In this document: one piece after another, positions 1-9,142 of the stretch
How positions within the stretch are numbered: position 1 is the first letter of the stretch
Layout of the letters: the number at the start of each line of letters is the position of its first letter
NCBI RefSeq assembly: GCF_001439695.1
Contig: NZ_JYLL01000038.1
Coordinates: 1 to 60,100, forward strand
Source: Pseudomonas veronii
GTDB taxonomy: Bacteria; Pseudomonadota; Gammaproteobacteria; Pseudomonadales; Pseudomonadaceae
Direction: 5' to 3'
DNA: 60,100 nt
Translations under genes and position numbers: made by a program
The notes under the pieces: generated by a model
Databases searched by the model: none
What the model was told of the DNA's origin: nothing
Seen by the model: only the letters and a program-made list of their open reading frames with translations

Positions 1-49
1 TCTCAAGGGTGAATTGTAAGGGCCATTTGCACCGTCTACACTCCAGCTC

Positions 50-391
50 ATGAAACGCTACCTGCGGTTTTGCCTAATTTTCCTGATTAGCTTGGCGCTT
101 CCCCTCAGCGGGATGGCGGGTGTTCAGGCATCGACTGAACCATGCCCGATGAAAACCATGGGCATGGCGATGATGGATGGTATGGGGCAAGACTGCTGCC
201 ACGACATGAAAAGTCCCACCGAGCATGGAAAACCCTGTAAGCCGGGCCAGGAATGCAAAACTGGCGGTATGCTGCAAGTCTCGATCATCAAGCCTCCTAT
301 CACCTTGTCCAGTCCTCTCGTTCTGCCCTTCTCCAGCCATTTCCCACTCGTACAAACCCCTTCAGGGGTATGGCGACCGCCCCGTACTTGA
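50..391 (+). CDS. Small Cys/Met-rich secreted protein leading the cus operon
   Basis: A 113-residue protein with an N-terminal signal peptide (basic start, hydrophobic residues about 5-25, possible cleavage after GVQA). The mature part is rich in Cys, Met and His between residues 30 and 75 (CPMKTMGMAMM, QDCCHDM, KPCKPGQEC), as expected of a periplasmic copper or silver binder. The tail ends VWRPPRT. It lies 99 bp upstream of cusC on the same strand, so it is probably the first gene of the efflux operon. CopL-like and CzcI-like small proteins occupy the same place in other metal operons; I cannot assign a named family. The metal-binding role is inferred from composition and context. Confidence 0.7.
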   Translation: MKRYLRFCLIFLISLALPLSGMAGVQASTEPCPMKTMGMAMMDGMGQDCCHDMKSPTEHGKPCKPGQECKTGGMLQVSIIKPPITLSSPLVLPFSSHFPLVQTPSGVWRPPRT

Positions 392-490
392 TTCCTGTAC
401 CACACTGAGCCTCATTCCGCTTTAGCGGGATGGCATATCTGCGCGCATGTCTTATGAAGCGCGCGGTGGATCATCACAGGAATCGTGAAC

Positions 491-1747
491 ATGAACTTCA
501 AGTGCTATTGCACAGGTTGGTCCCTTGTGGCCGGCCTGGCGGCAAGCGTACTGGCATTGCCGTGCCTCGCTGGCGTATTGACACTCGATGAAGCTTTGCG
601 GCTGGCCGAAAACAATGCACCGTCGTTGACCGCACAAGACGCCAAAATTCAAGCAGCCACCAGCGCGGCCATTCCCGCTGGCGAACTACCAGATCCCAAG
701 CTACTGCTGGGCGTCCAGAACTACCCCATTGGTGGTCCGGACAGATGGAGCATCGACCAGGACTTCATGACCATGCAAGTGGTCGGGATCAGGCAGGAGA
801 TGCCTAACAGCGACAAGCGCAAAGCACGTATCGAGGTCGCGGATGCGGCTGTTGATAGAGCGTCCGCCGAGCGTCGAGTGGCGCGTCTGAACGTCCGACA
901 GTCCACGGCACTGGCCTGGATCAGTAGCTACTCGGTTGAGCGTAAAGATGTGATGTTCCAGGACTTCTATAAAGAAAACCGTCTTCTAAGCGATACCGTC
1001 CGGTCACAGATTGCGGGTGGCCGCGCTCAACCCGCCGATGCGGTCACACCTAAACAGGAAGCTGCTCAACTGGCCGAGCTGCAGGATGATTTAGTTCGCC
1101 AACGTGCGCAGGCCCGGGCTGCCCTCAAGCGCTGGATTGGCCCTGCCGCCAATGACAAACCGGTGGGCAGCTTGCCTGATTGGCCCATCGAAACCTCTGG
1201 TTACTCCCATAAGCTGCAACATCACCCCGAACTAGCTGCTTTTGTGCCGATGACCCGAGAAGCACAAGCCAAGATTCGTGAAGCTAAGGCGGAAAAGCAA
1301 TCTGACTGGAGCTGGGAATTCGACTATCAGCATCGCGGCCAACAGTTCGGTGATATGGTCAGCGTGCAGTTTTCATGGGATCTCCCGCTGTTTCCTGACT
1401 CTCGGCAAAACCCCAAGATTGCGGCCAAGCACGCCGAACTAAACCAGCTTGAGGCTGAGCGCGAAGCCCTGTCACGCGAGCATACCCAGCAACTAGAGGA
1501 TGAACTGGCCGACTACGAGCGCCTCAATCGTTCAGTCAACCGTAATCAGGAAAGCTTGTTGCCGCTGGCTAAAGAAAAGGTCGAACTCACCATGGCCAGC
1601 TACCGCTCCGGCAAGGGTGATTTGAAATCGGTTGTGGCCGCCCGACGCGAACTCATCGAAGCCCGTCTCAAGCAGATTGACGTTGAAGAGCAACGTGCTC
1701 TTACCAGCGCTCGCCTGTATTTCTCCTACGGGGAGTCCGCTCAATGA
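491..1747 (+). CDS. cusC: TolC-type outer membrane channel of a Cu/Ag efflux system (CusC)
   Basis: Outer membrane factor of an RND tripartite pump, about 418 residues, with a signal peptide and the usual start of the mature protein (LTLDEALRLAENNAP). The two halves repeat the TolC helical hairpin pattern, including SREHTQQLEDELADYERL in the second coiled-coil region. It should form the trimeric exit duct for CusBA. I chose ATG 491 because AGGA lies nine bases upstream; a GTG at 485 in the same frame is the alternative. The stop overlaps the cusB start by four bases (ATGA), so translation is probably coupled. Confidence 0.9.
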   Translation: MNFKCYCTGWSLVAGLAASVLALPCLAGVLTLDEALRLAENNAPSLTAQDAKIQAATSAAIPAGELPDPKLLLGVQNYPIGGPDRWSIDQDFMTMQVVGIRQEMPNSDKRKARIEVADAAVDRASAERRVARLNVRQSTALAWISSYSVERKDVMFQDFYKENRLLSDTVRSQIAGGRAQPADAVTPKQEAAQLAELQDDLVRQRAQARAALKRWIGPAANDKPVGSLPDWPIETSGYSHKLQHHPELAAFVPMTREAQAKIREAKAEKQSDWSWEFDYQHRGQQFGDMVSVQFSWDLPLFPDSRQNPKIAAKHAELNQLEAEREALSREHTQQLEDELADYERLNRSVNRNQESLLPLAKEKVELTMASYRSGKGDLKSVVAARRELIEARLKQIDVEEQRALTSARLYFSYGESAQ

Positions 1748-3228
1748 TTTTTAAAGTATGGAAAGGGACTTTAGTCGTCGGCATCTCGATTGCCTTGGGT
1801 GTTGCCGGTGGTTACTGGTTAGCTCAACCGCGAATGAGCGGAGTAGCTGGTGTTGTGCAGGATCAGGAACCCAAAGCCTCTGCTGATCGAAAAGTTCTGT
1901 ATTGGTATGACCCAATGTACCCACAACAGAAATTCGATAAACCGGGTAAGTCACCCTTCATGGACATGCAGATGATCCCTCAATACGCAGATACCAAGGG
2001 GGACAGCGCTGCCATTCGAATTGATCCAAGCCTGACTCAGAACCTTGGTATGCGATTGGCAAGTGTCAGTCGAGGCTTATTTGCCTCGACACTGAACGTG
2101 GTAGGTGTGCTGGCCTTCAACGAACGGGACGTTGCAGTCATTCAGGCCCGTACGGCGGGTTTTGTCGAGCGCGTGTATGCCCATGCACCTGGTGATGTGC
2201 TGAAAGCGAATGCCGCCTTGGCAGATATGTTGGTTCCGGATTGGGCAGCTGCTCAGGAGGAATTTCTCGCCCTCAAGCGTAGTGGCGATGCTGGCTTGCT
2301 TACAGCGGCCCGGCAGCGATTGCGGCTAACCGGAATGCCAACTTCGTTAATTGCTCAAGTTGAGCGCAGTGGCAAGGTTCAGCCGAACCTGACTCTGACC
2401 ACCCCTATTGGTGGTGTGCTTCAAGAACTGAGTGTGCGTGAAGGTATGACGGTGGCCGCAGGCGAGACGCTGGCTCGTGTTAATGGTTTGAGCAGTGTCT
2501 GGCTGGCCGTGGCTGTACCAGAGTCGGAAGCTGGGTCAATCGTCATAGGGCAAGCAGCCGAAGCGCGTTTGTCCGCGTTCCCTGGAGTTGTGCTCAAGGG
2601 CGTCGTAAGTGCGATTCTTCCGGAAACCAGTTCGGACAGTCGCACACTTCGCGTTCGAGTCGAGTTACCCAATCCGGATGGTCGACTTAGACCAGGTTTG
2701 ACCGCACAGGTAAGCCTCAACCGTTCGACGGAGCAAAGTGTTTTGTGGGTGCCGAGCGAGGCCGTCATTCGTACCGGTCGACGTGCGTTGGTGATGCTCT
2801 CTGAAGACGCTGGTCGATATCGCCCGGTGGAGGTGCAGTTAGGACAGGATAACGATGGCAAGACGGCTATATTGAAAGGCTTGGAAGAGGGGCAGAAAGT
2901 GGTGACCTCTGGCCAGTTCCTGCTCGACTCGGAGGCCAGTCTCAAGGGCGTTGTCGCAAGCTCATTGGACGTTTCGCCATCTACTGTAACCGTCGGAGCT
3001 TTGCATGAGGCCGATGGTCAGATCGTTGAGATCAACGACAAAGAAGTCACGCTCGCCCACGGTCCCTTCAAGACATTGGGTATGCCAGGCATGACGATGA
3101 CTTTCCCTCTCGCCACTCCAGCTCTGATGAAGGGCCTAAAAACGGGCGACAAGGTTCGGATTGCTGTCAGCCAGACGGATGATGGTCTGCGCGTTGAGCG
3201 TCTGGAACGCTCTGGGAGCCAGCCATGA
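1744..3228 (+). CDS. cusB: RND periplasmic adaptor CusB with fused CusF-like metallochaperone domain
   Basis: Membrane fusion protein linking CusC and CusA, 494 residues, longer than a plain CusB. In order: N-terminal membrane anchor (about 7-28); a heavy-metal-binding domain (about 52-82, YDPMYP and PFMDMQMIPQY); barrel-sandwich and hairpin domains; and a C-terminal CusF-like domain (about 405-490). The last carries GMPGMTMTF, matching the Met residues CusF uses for Cu(I)/Ag(I). Fusion of the chaperone removes the need for a separate cusF, and none is seen nearby. It overlaps cusC and cusA by four bases each. Confidence 0.92.
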   Translation: MIFKVWKGTLVVGISIALGVAGGYWLAQPRMSGVAGVVQDQEPKASADRKVLYWYDPMYPQQKFDKPGKSPFMDMQMIPQYADTKGDSAAIRIDPSLTQNLGMRLASVSRGLFASTLNVVGVLAFNERDVAVIQARTAGFVERVYAHAPGDVLKANAALADMLVPDWAAAQEEFLALKRSGDAGLLTAARQRLRLTGMPTSLIAQVERSGKVQPNLTLTTPIGGVLQELSVREGMTVAAGETLARVNGLSSVWLAVAVPESEAGSIVIGQAAEARLSAFPGVVLKGVVSAILPETSSDSRTLRVRVELPNPDGRLRPGLTAQVSLNRSTEQSVLWVPSEAVIRTGRRALVMLSEDAGRYRPVEVQLGQDNDGKTAILKGLEEGQKVVTSGQFLLDSEASLKGVVASSLDVSPSTVTVGALHEADGQIVEINDKEVTLAHGPFKTLGMPGMTMTFPLATPALMKGLKTGDKVRIAVSQTDDGLRVERLERSGSQP

Positions 3229-6200
3229 TTGCGGCCCTTATTCGCTGGTCGGTGGCCAACCGCTTTCTTGTGTTGCTGGCGACGCTGTTCGTCACGGCAT
3301 GGGGTATCTGGGCGGTTCAAAGTACGCCCATCGATGCATTGCCAGACCTGTCGGATGTTCAGGTAATTATCCGTACACCTTATCCAGGCCAAGCCCCACA
3401 GATCGTCGAGAACCAGGTGACCTATCCATTGGCAACCACCATGCTCTCAGTGCCTGGGGCCAAGACTGTGCGCGGTTATTCCTTCTTTGGCGACAGCTTC
3501 GTTTACGTGCTGTTCGAAGACGGAACTGACTTGTACTGGGCCCGCTCGCGGGTGTTGGAATACCTGAGCCAGATACAGAGTCGCCTTCCGGCCAGTGCCA
3601 AGCCCGCCTTAGGACCTGATGCCACAGGGGTTGGCTGGATTTTTCAGTACGCGCTGGTTGATCGCAGTGGTGGGCACGATCTGGCGCAACTGCGAGCCCT
3701 ACAGGATTGGTTTCTCAAGTTCGAGCTCAAGACACTGCCGAACGTTGCGGAAGTGGCCACCGTGGGTGGCATGGTCAAACAGTACCAGGTCCAACTCGAT
3801 CCGCTTAAGTTGGCGAACTTGGGTATCACGCAGTCTGAGGTGACCGAGGCGATCGGCAAGGCCAATCAGGAAACCGGTGGGGCCGTGCTGGAAATGGCGG
3901 AGACAGAGTTCATCGTACGAGCTTCCGGCTACCTGAAGACGCTCAATGACTTTCGCGCTATCCCACTCAAACTGGGCACCGGCGGTGTGCCGGTCACCCT
4001 GGGCGATGTTGCCACGATTCAGTTGGGGCCTGAGATGCGTCGAGGCATCACCGAACTGGATGGCGAAGGTGAGACTGTCGGCGGCGTGGTGATTCTGCGC
4101 AGCGGTAAGAATGCTCGTGAAACCATTGCGGCGGTCAAAACCAAACTCGACGAGCTGAAAAGCAGTTTGCCGGCCGGGGTAGAAATCGTCACCACCTACG
4201 ACCGCAGCAAGTTGATTGATCGTGCCGTGGAAAACCTCAGCCACAAGCTGATCGAAGAGTTCATCGTCGTCGCGTTGGTCTGCGGGATCTTTCTCTGGCA
4301 CCTGCGCTCATCCCTGGTAGCAATTATCTCCCTTCCAGTGGGGGTGTTGATTGCTTTCATCGTCATGCGCTACCAAGGCATCAATGCCAACATCATGTCC
4401 TTGGGCGGGATCGCCATCGCTATCGGCGCCATGGTCGACGCCGCAGTGGTGATGATCGAGAATGCCCACAAGAAGGTAGAGGCCTGGCACATGGCCCACC
4501 CAGGGGAGGAACTCAAGGGTGAGCATCACTGGCACGTGATGACCGAAGCGGCTGCCGAGGTAGGACCTGCATTGTTCTTCTGTCTGCTGATCATCACCCT
4601 GTCGTTCATTCCGGTGTTCACGCTGGAGGCTCAGGAAGGACGTCTATTCGGTCCATTGGCGTTCACCAAAACCTACGCTATGGCCGCAGCGGCTGGACTG
4701 TCGGTAACTCTCGTACCGGTGCTGATGGGGTATTGGATTCGTGGACGAATTCCCAATGAGCAACAGAATCCGCTAAATCGCTGGCTGATCCGGATCTACG
4801 AGCCCGCTCTGGACGCCGTATTACGTCGACCCAAAGTAACACTGCTGGTTGCGTTGCTGGTCTTTGTCAGCGCGTTGTGGCCGATCTCTCGTCTGGGTGG
4901 TGAGTTTCTTCCCCCGCTGGACGAAGGGGACCTGCTCTATATGCCATCAGCTCTGCCGGGATTATCGGCTCAGAAGGCCGCGCAACTGCTTCAACAGACT
5001 GACCGTCTGATAAAGACAGTTCCAGAGGTCGAACACGTATTCGGAAAAGCCGGCCGCGCTGAAACCGCGACTGACCCCGCACCTTTGGAAATGTTCGAAA
5101 CCACCATCCAATTCAAGCCGCACGAGCAATGGCGGCCAGGCATGACCCAGGAAAAACTCGTGGAGGAGCTGGACCGAGTGGTGCGTGTCCCAGGCTTGAC
5201 CAACATCTGGATACCGCCGATTCGTAACCGCATTGACATGCTGGCTACCGGTATCAAAAGCCCGATTGGTGTGAAAGTTGCCGGTACCAACCTGACGGAG
5301 ATCGATGCCGTAACCCAAGCCGTCGAACGTGTAGCCAAGGACGTGCCAGGTGTCAGTTCAGCGTTGGCCGAACGACTGACCGGTGGCCGCTATATTGACG
5401 TGGATATAGATCGTAACGCTGCGGCCCGCTATGGGTTAAATATTGCCGATGTGCAGTCGATCGTGGCCGGCGCAATAGGCGGTGAAAACGTCGGGGAGAC
5501 GATTGAAGGGCTGGCTCGTTTCCCGATCAACGTCCGTTACCCTCGCGAGTGGCGTGACTCACTCGGTGCCCTGGAGCAGTTGCCGATCTACACACCTTTG
5601 GGTAGTCAGATCACCCTTGGCACTGTGGCGAAGATCAAGGTCAGCGATGGTCCGCCTATGCTCAAGAGTGAGAACGCACGACCTTCAGGCTGGGTGTATA
5701 TCGACGTGCGTGGCCGGGACATTGCCTCAGTAGTCGCCGATCTTCGACGGATCGTCAGCGAGCAGGTTAAGTTGCAGCCCGGTATGAGCCTGAGCTACTC
5801 AGGACAGTTCGAATTTCTCGAAAGGGCCAACGCACGACTCAAACTGGTGGTGCCTGCCACGCTGTTGATCATATTCGTGCTGCTCTACCTAACGTTTTCT
5901 CGATTTGATGAGGCCTTGCTGATCATGGCCACTCTGCCATTCGCACTGACTGGTGGGGCATGGTTTCTCTATCTGTTGGGATTCAACCTGTCGGTTGCCA
6001 CCGGGGTCGGCTTTATCGCCTTGGCCGGTGTTTCTGCCGAATTTGGCGTGATCATGCTGCTCTACCTGAAAAATGCATGGACCGAGCGTCAAGACCTCGT
6101 TGACAACACAGAACGCGGGTTGATGGCCGCGATTCGTGAAGGCGCTGTCCAGCGCGTTCGACCTAAGGCTATGACCGTGGCAGTGGTTATCGCTGGTTTG

Positions 6201-6368
6201 TTACCTATACTTTTGGGAAGCGGTACCGGTAGCGAGGTTATGAGCCGCATTGCCGCCCCGATGATTGGCGGTATGGTTACGGCACCCTTGCTATCGCTGT
6301 TTGTGATCCCGGCGGCCTATCACCTCATGCGTCGTCGACACTTGTCCGTTGAGCCTGGCAAGCACTGA
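3225..6368 (+). CDS. cusA: Cu(I)/Ag(I) RND efflux pump CusA
   Basis: Inner-membrane proton antiporter of the heavy-metal RND family, 1047 residues. The three methionines that bind Cu(I)/Ag(I) in E. coli CusA fall at the same residue numbers here: M573 (YMPSALPG), M623 (PLEMFET) and M672 (IDMLATGIKSP). Asp405 of the proton relay also matches (GAMVDAAVVMIEN). This argues for monovalent copper/silver rather than CzcA-type zinc/cobalt export. It is the last gene of the operon. No cusRS-type regulator adjoins it within the window, so control is either upstream of position 1 or in trans. Confidence 0.95.
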   Translation: MIAALIRWSVANRFLVLLATLFVTAWGIWAVQSTPIDALPDLSDVQVIIRTPYPGQAPQIVENQVTYPLATTMLSVPGAKTVRGYSFFGDSFVYVLFEDGTDLYWARSRVLEYLSQIQSRLPASAKPALGPDATGVGWIFQYALVDRSGGHDLAQLRALQDWFLKFELKTLPNVAEVATVGGMVKQYQVQLDPLKLANLGITQSEVTEAIGKANQETGGAVLEMAETEFIVRASGYLKTLNDFRAIPLKLGTGGVPVTLGDVATIQLGPEMRRGITELDGEGETVGGVVILRSGKNARETIAAVKTKLDELKSSLPAGVEIVTTYDRSKLIDRAVENLSHKLIEEFIVVALVCGIFLWHLRSSLVAIISLPVGVLIAFIVMRYQGINANIMSLGGIAIAIGAMVDAAVVMIENAHKKVEAWHMAHPGEELKGEHHWHVMTEAAAEVGPALFFCLLIITLSFIPVFTLEAQEGRLFGPLAFTKTYAMAAAAGLSVTLVPVLMGYWIRGRIPNEQQNPLNRWLIRIYEPALDAVLRRPKVTLLVALLVFVSALWPISRLGGEFLPPLDEGDLLYMPSALPGLSAQKAAQLLQQTDRLIKTVPEVEHVFGKAGRAETATDPAPLEMFETTIQFKPHEQWRPGMTQEKLVEELDRVVRVPGLTNIWIPPIRNRIDMLATGIKSPIGVKVAGTNLTEIDAVTQAVERVAKDVPGVSSALAERLTGGRYIDVDIDRNAAARYGLNIADVQSIVAGAIGGENVGETIEGLARFPINVRYPREWRDSLGALEQLPIYTPLGSQITLGTVAKIKVSDGPPMLKSENARPSGWVYIDVRGRDIASVVADLRRIVSEQVKLQPGMSLSYSGQFEFLERANARLKLVVPATLLIIFVLLYLTFSRFDEALLIMATLPFALTGGAWFLYLLGFNLSVATGVGFIALAGVSAEFGVIMLLYLKNAWTERQDLVDNTERGLMAAIREGAVQRVRPKAMTVAVVIAGLLPILLGSGTGSEVMSRIAAPMIGGMVTAPLLSLFVIPAAYHLMRRRHLSVEPGKH

Positions 6369-6390
6369 CGCGTAAAAATGCATACGAAAG

Positions 6391-6408
6391 GGGCTGCGCT
6401 TGCAGCCT
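6391..6408 (+). terminator. Weak hairpin after cusA
   Basis: A seven-pair stem (GGGCTGC with GCAGCCT, four-base loop) begins 22 bases after the cusA stop. It is followed by only a short T stretch, so it is a possible but weak terminator for the cus transcript. Confidence 0.4.
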
Positions 6409-6449
6409 CGTTTGAGCTGCATAGCCCGTTTTCATCAGTCCTACGCGTG

Positions 6450-6510
6450 GTATGTATCGAAATTAGCAAGTTTATGTCTTTTGCATAAACTCGCTAATTT
6501 CGATACATAC
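6450..6510. repeat. 27-bp near-perfect inverted repeat between cusA and CBASS
   Basis: Bases 6450-6476 and 6484-6510 are inverted copies of 27 bp with one mismatch, around a seven-base loop (TCTTTTG). The arms begin GTATGTATCGAAATTAGC. The arms are AT-rich and no T-tract follows on either strand, so this is not a standard terminator. It sits at the boundary between the cus operon and the CBASS operon, 215 bp before cap5. It could be a bidirectional transcription stop, a protein-binding site or an element end; the sequence does not decide. Confidence 0.85.
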
Positions 6511-6639
6511 GCTGTGGTCAGTGCAATTACCCACCAGCACTTGCCAGAAAAACGAACGCTGCCACCACTCCATTTCGATGAGCCAAAAAAAGCATCATGC
6601 TCAATGCCGACTCAGCATTCGTTACCCTCAAGATCTCTC

Positions 6640-6667
6640 TTGAAAACGAGGCAAATGACCTTAATAT
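6640..6667 (+). promoter_or_regulatory. Candidate sigma-70 promoter for the CBASS operon
   Basis: TTGAAA at 6640-6645 and TAATAT at 6662-6667 are separated by 16 bases. They lie 57 bases before the cap5 start. Spacing and sequence fit a vegetative promoter, consistent with constitutive expression of a defence operon. Inferred by eye. Confidence 0.55.
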
Positions 6668-6724
6668 GATCTTATCTTGCCATCATCGTTTTCAATCATG
6701 GATGTTTCTCGGGGGTAGGTCGAA

Positions 6725-7891
6725 ATGGCAGAACAAGAAGACGCTAAGCCCGCAAGCGGGCGCTTCAACACAAATGATGAGACGAAGCGGATCGTATGGA
6801 CCCAGACCGCTGGTCATTGTGAACTGTGCGGCACGGATCTGACGTTCGATTATCGTGCCGGCAAGCCAATGAAATGGGGAGAAGTGGCGCATATCCTGCC
6901 CGCCAGTCCCAAAGGCCCTCGGGGACGCGCGGATCATGATGCTGAGGCGCACACAAACAATACCGCTAATCTGATGCTCCTGTGCCCAGGTTGTCATGAC
7001 AAAATTGATCGTGACGCAGATGGCTACCCTGAAAATGATCTGAGCGGTTTGCACCAAGCGTACCTTGAACGCATCCGACTCGCCGCAACGACCCCCGATG
7101 GTGGCAGAGCCATTCCTCTCATCGTCCAGAGTCAGCATTTTCAGACGATCAACGATATCCCCGTTCGCGATCTGTTGACTGCGATGTCCGCCGAGGGATT
7201 AACCGCCTTCGATCAAGGCATCAAAATCGCCTTCGCTGCGCCCGGACCACGTGGCAGGGACACTACCTATTGGCAGAACGTCAAAGACAGCGTCCAGTAT
7301 GAGCTAGAGCAGCAACTCAAGCGTCGCGGCGGCACCTATGGCGACTCGCCCGCGCTGGCAGTAGTCGGCTTGGCCGACATCCCGGCTTTGATGATGTTGG
7401 GCCAGAGTATCGGCGACCGTTCCAAGCGCTTGATCTTCTCCTTTCACCGCGAGCATCTTTTGCGCTGGCCTGATCAGTCCGCTGAGCCGCCCGCTTTTTT
7501 GTTTACACCTCCCCCCGACGGCGACGGGCCACTGGCGCTGGTGCTCTCCATTTCTGCGCAAGTTCCAGTTCGCGACGTGACCGATGCTCTGCCCGGTGCA
7601 CGTATTGCAGAGCTGTCGATCCCAGAACCAAGCTATGCGATGGTACAAAACCGCCGGGTGATTCATGCCTTTCGTGACGCACTTCAAATACGACTGAGCC
7701 AGCTTGAAGCTCTGACTCCTGACCCTATCCACGTCTTCGCCGCTATTCCTGCGGCATTGGCCATCGAGTTTGGCGCGTTGCTCACAACGCAGCATCAACA
7801 TACGTACCTGATCTTCGATCGGGACAAAGAAAACCAAGATCGGTTTACGCAAACACTGCAATTGGGCTCGGTGGCCCAGGAGGCTAGGTAA
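6725..7891 (+). CDS. cap5: CBASS effector Cap5: HNH endonuclease fused to SAVED sensor
   Basis: Cyclic-nucleotide-activated DNase of CBASS immunity, 388 residues. The N-terminal HNH domain has four zinc-type cysteines (C32, C35, C87, C90), the catalytic-type His56 in EVAHILPAS, and N82/H91. The C-terminal two-thirds (about 130-388) reads as a SAVED domain, which binds the cyclic di- or trinucleotide and drives oligomerisation. In studied Cap5 proteins, activation leads to degradation of double-stranded DNA and death of the infected cell. The stop (7889-7891) directly abuts the next start at 7892, so the two are co-translated. The start has GGGGGTAGG upstream. Confidence 0.92.
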   Translation: MAEQEDAKPASGRFNTNDETKRIVWTQTAGHCELCGTDLTFDYRAGKPMKWGEVAHILPASPKGPRGRADHDAEAHTNNTANLMLLCPGCHDKIDRDADGYPENDLSGLHQAYLERIRLAATTPDGGRAIPLIVQSQHFQTINDIPVRDLLTAMSAEGLTAFDQGIKIAFAAPGPRGRDTTYWQNVKDSVQYELEQQLKRRGGTYGDSPALAVVGLADIPALMMLGQSIGDRSKRLIFSFHREHLLRWPDQSAEPPAFLFTPPPDGDGPLALVLSISAQVPVRDVTDALPGARIAELSIPEPSYAMVQNRRVIHAFRDALQIRLSQLEALTPDPIHVFAAIPAALAIEFGALLTTQHQHTYLIFDRDKENQDRFTQTLQLGSVAQEAR

Positions 7892-9142
7892 ATGCTATTG
7901 AGCAACGAACAGACTAAGCGCAGCAGTTGGGAATATTTTCTGCTGCGCGCCGCACGGGAAATCTCGCTGTCGGAAGCGCAGTACGAAAAAATCAATGACC
8001 GCTACTCCCAACTGGAAAAAATCCTCTCGGCTTCCGACAACCCGCTGCTCGCTGAGGCCCATATCTTCGTTCAGGGCTCAATGCGGCTGAAAACCACCAT
8101 CAAGCCAATTCCCGGCGCGCCTGCGGATCTGGACACCATTGATGCGGACGCGATTATCTGGCTCCCTCACGCTCAAGGCGCTGGTGCGAAGGAAGTTCTA
8201 GAGGCGATTGAACAGCGTTTTAGAGAAGGCTCCCGCGTTCAGGAAGAAGTTAAGCAACTACGTCGTGGTATTCGGATCGTTTATGCCGATGAAAATCCAG
8301 GTTTTCACATCGATGTCACACCTGCCCGCGCGATCAACGGAAATGGCGAAGCAAACGGCGAGGGAAAGCTGGAGGTTCCGGATCGGGTCACAGGGTGGAA
8401 AGCAAGCAGCCCTATTCCTTACTCGAATTGGTTGCAGGTCGCTTCCGCCCAGGAAATCTCCTTGGAAAGCTTGGTGATTGCCAAAAGCCAGCGAATGCTT
8501 GATGCCGCGACACAAGATCCTTTGCCGCATTATCAGGACTACATCGATCAAGATCCCCTGCGTGCGACCATAAAGCTGCTTAAGCGGCATCGCGATGAAT
8601 GGGCCATCAATACAAGGAGCGCTGATACTCGCCCCATATCGGCGGTCATCACCACCCTGGCCACTCACGCATACCTGGATGTCGTGAAGGAATCGCAGTC
8701 GAAGCCTTTGGCTCCGCTCGATGCAATTTTGGAAATTGTCCGCAGAATGCCGCAGCACATCGCGCATAGAGGTAACGATTGCTTTGTCTGCAACCCTGCC
8801 GATAACGGCGAAAACTTTGCAGAAAAGTGGAATCGGCCAGGCGAGGGGCAAGGCTATCGTCAAGCATTTACCAAGTGGCATGCGGACGCCAGTGCATCCG
8901 TATCATTGGGTTTGGAAAGTTTTGAATCCAACGATTCCTTTGCCGAGGCAGTGAAAAAGAATTTCGGTATTGCACCGGCATTCATCACGGCAGTGAACAA
9001 TGAGATCCCTGCGAATTGGACGATGCCCGGCCGACCGGATGGCACTACTCGAAACTCTGCTTCGATGGGTTCGCTCTTCGGAGGTGCCAGCGGTGGAGGA
9101 ACCTCTCAGTCGAGCGTAAAGCCAGTTGGACGCCTTGGCTGA
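7892..9142 (+). CDS. CD-NTase, cyclic oligonucleotide synthase of CBASS
   Basis: Nucleotidyltransferase that makes the cyclic signal for Cap5, 416 residues. The active site is complete: G62-S63 (GSMRLKTT), D84 and D86 (DTIDADAI), and a third acidic residue D141 (FHIDVTPAR). Cap5 effectors are most often paired with clade G enzymes (CdnG), some making 3'2'-cGAMP, but I cannot prove clade or product from sequence alone. The protein ends in a flexible Ser/Gly-rich tail finishing VGRLG. A C-terminal Gly is what Cap2 needs to conjugate the synthase to a target. The 3' end overlaps cap2 by 17 bases. Confidence 0.9.
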   Translation: MLLSNEQTKRSSWEYFLLRAAREISLSEAQYEKINDRYSQLEKILSASDNPLLAEAHIFVQGSMRLKTTIKPIPGAPADLDTIDADAIIWLPHAQGAGAKEVLEAIEQRFREGSRVQEEVKQLRRGIRIVYADENPGFHIDVTPARAINGNGEANGEGKLEVPDRVTGWKASSPIPYSNWLQVASAQEISLESLVIAKSQRMLDAATQDPLPHYQDYIDQDPLRATIKLLKRHRDEWAINTRSADTRPISAVITTLATHAYLDVVKESQSKPLAPLDAILEIVRRMPQHIAHRGNDCFVCNPADNGENFAEKWNRPGEGQGYRQAFTKWHADASASVSLGLESFESNDSFAEAVKKNFGIAPAFITAVNNEIPANWTMPGRPDGTTRNSASMGSLFGGASGGGTSQSSVKPVGRLG

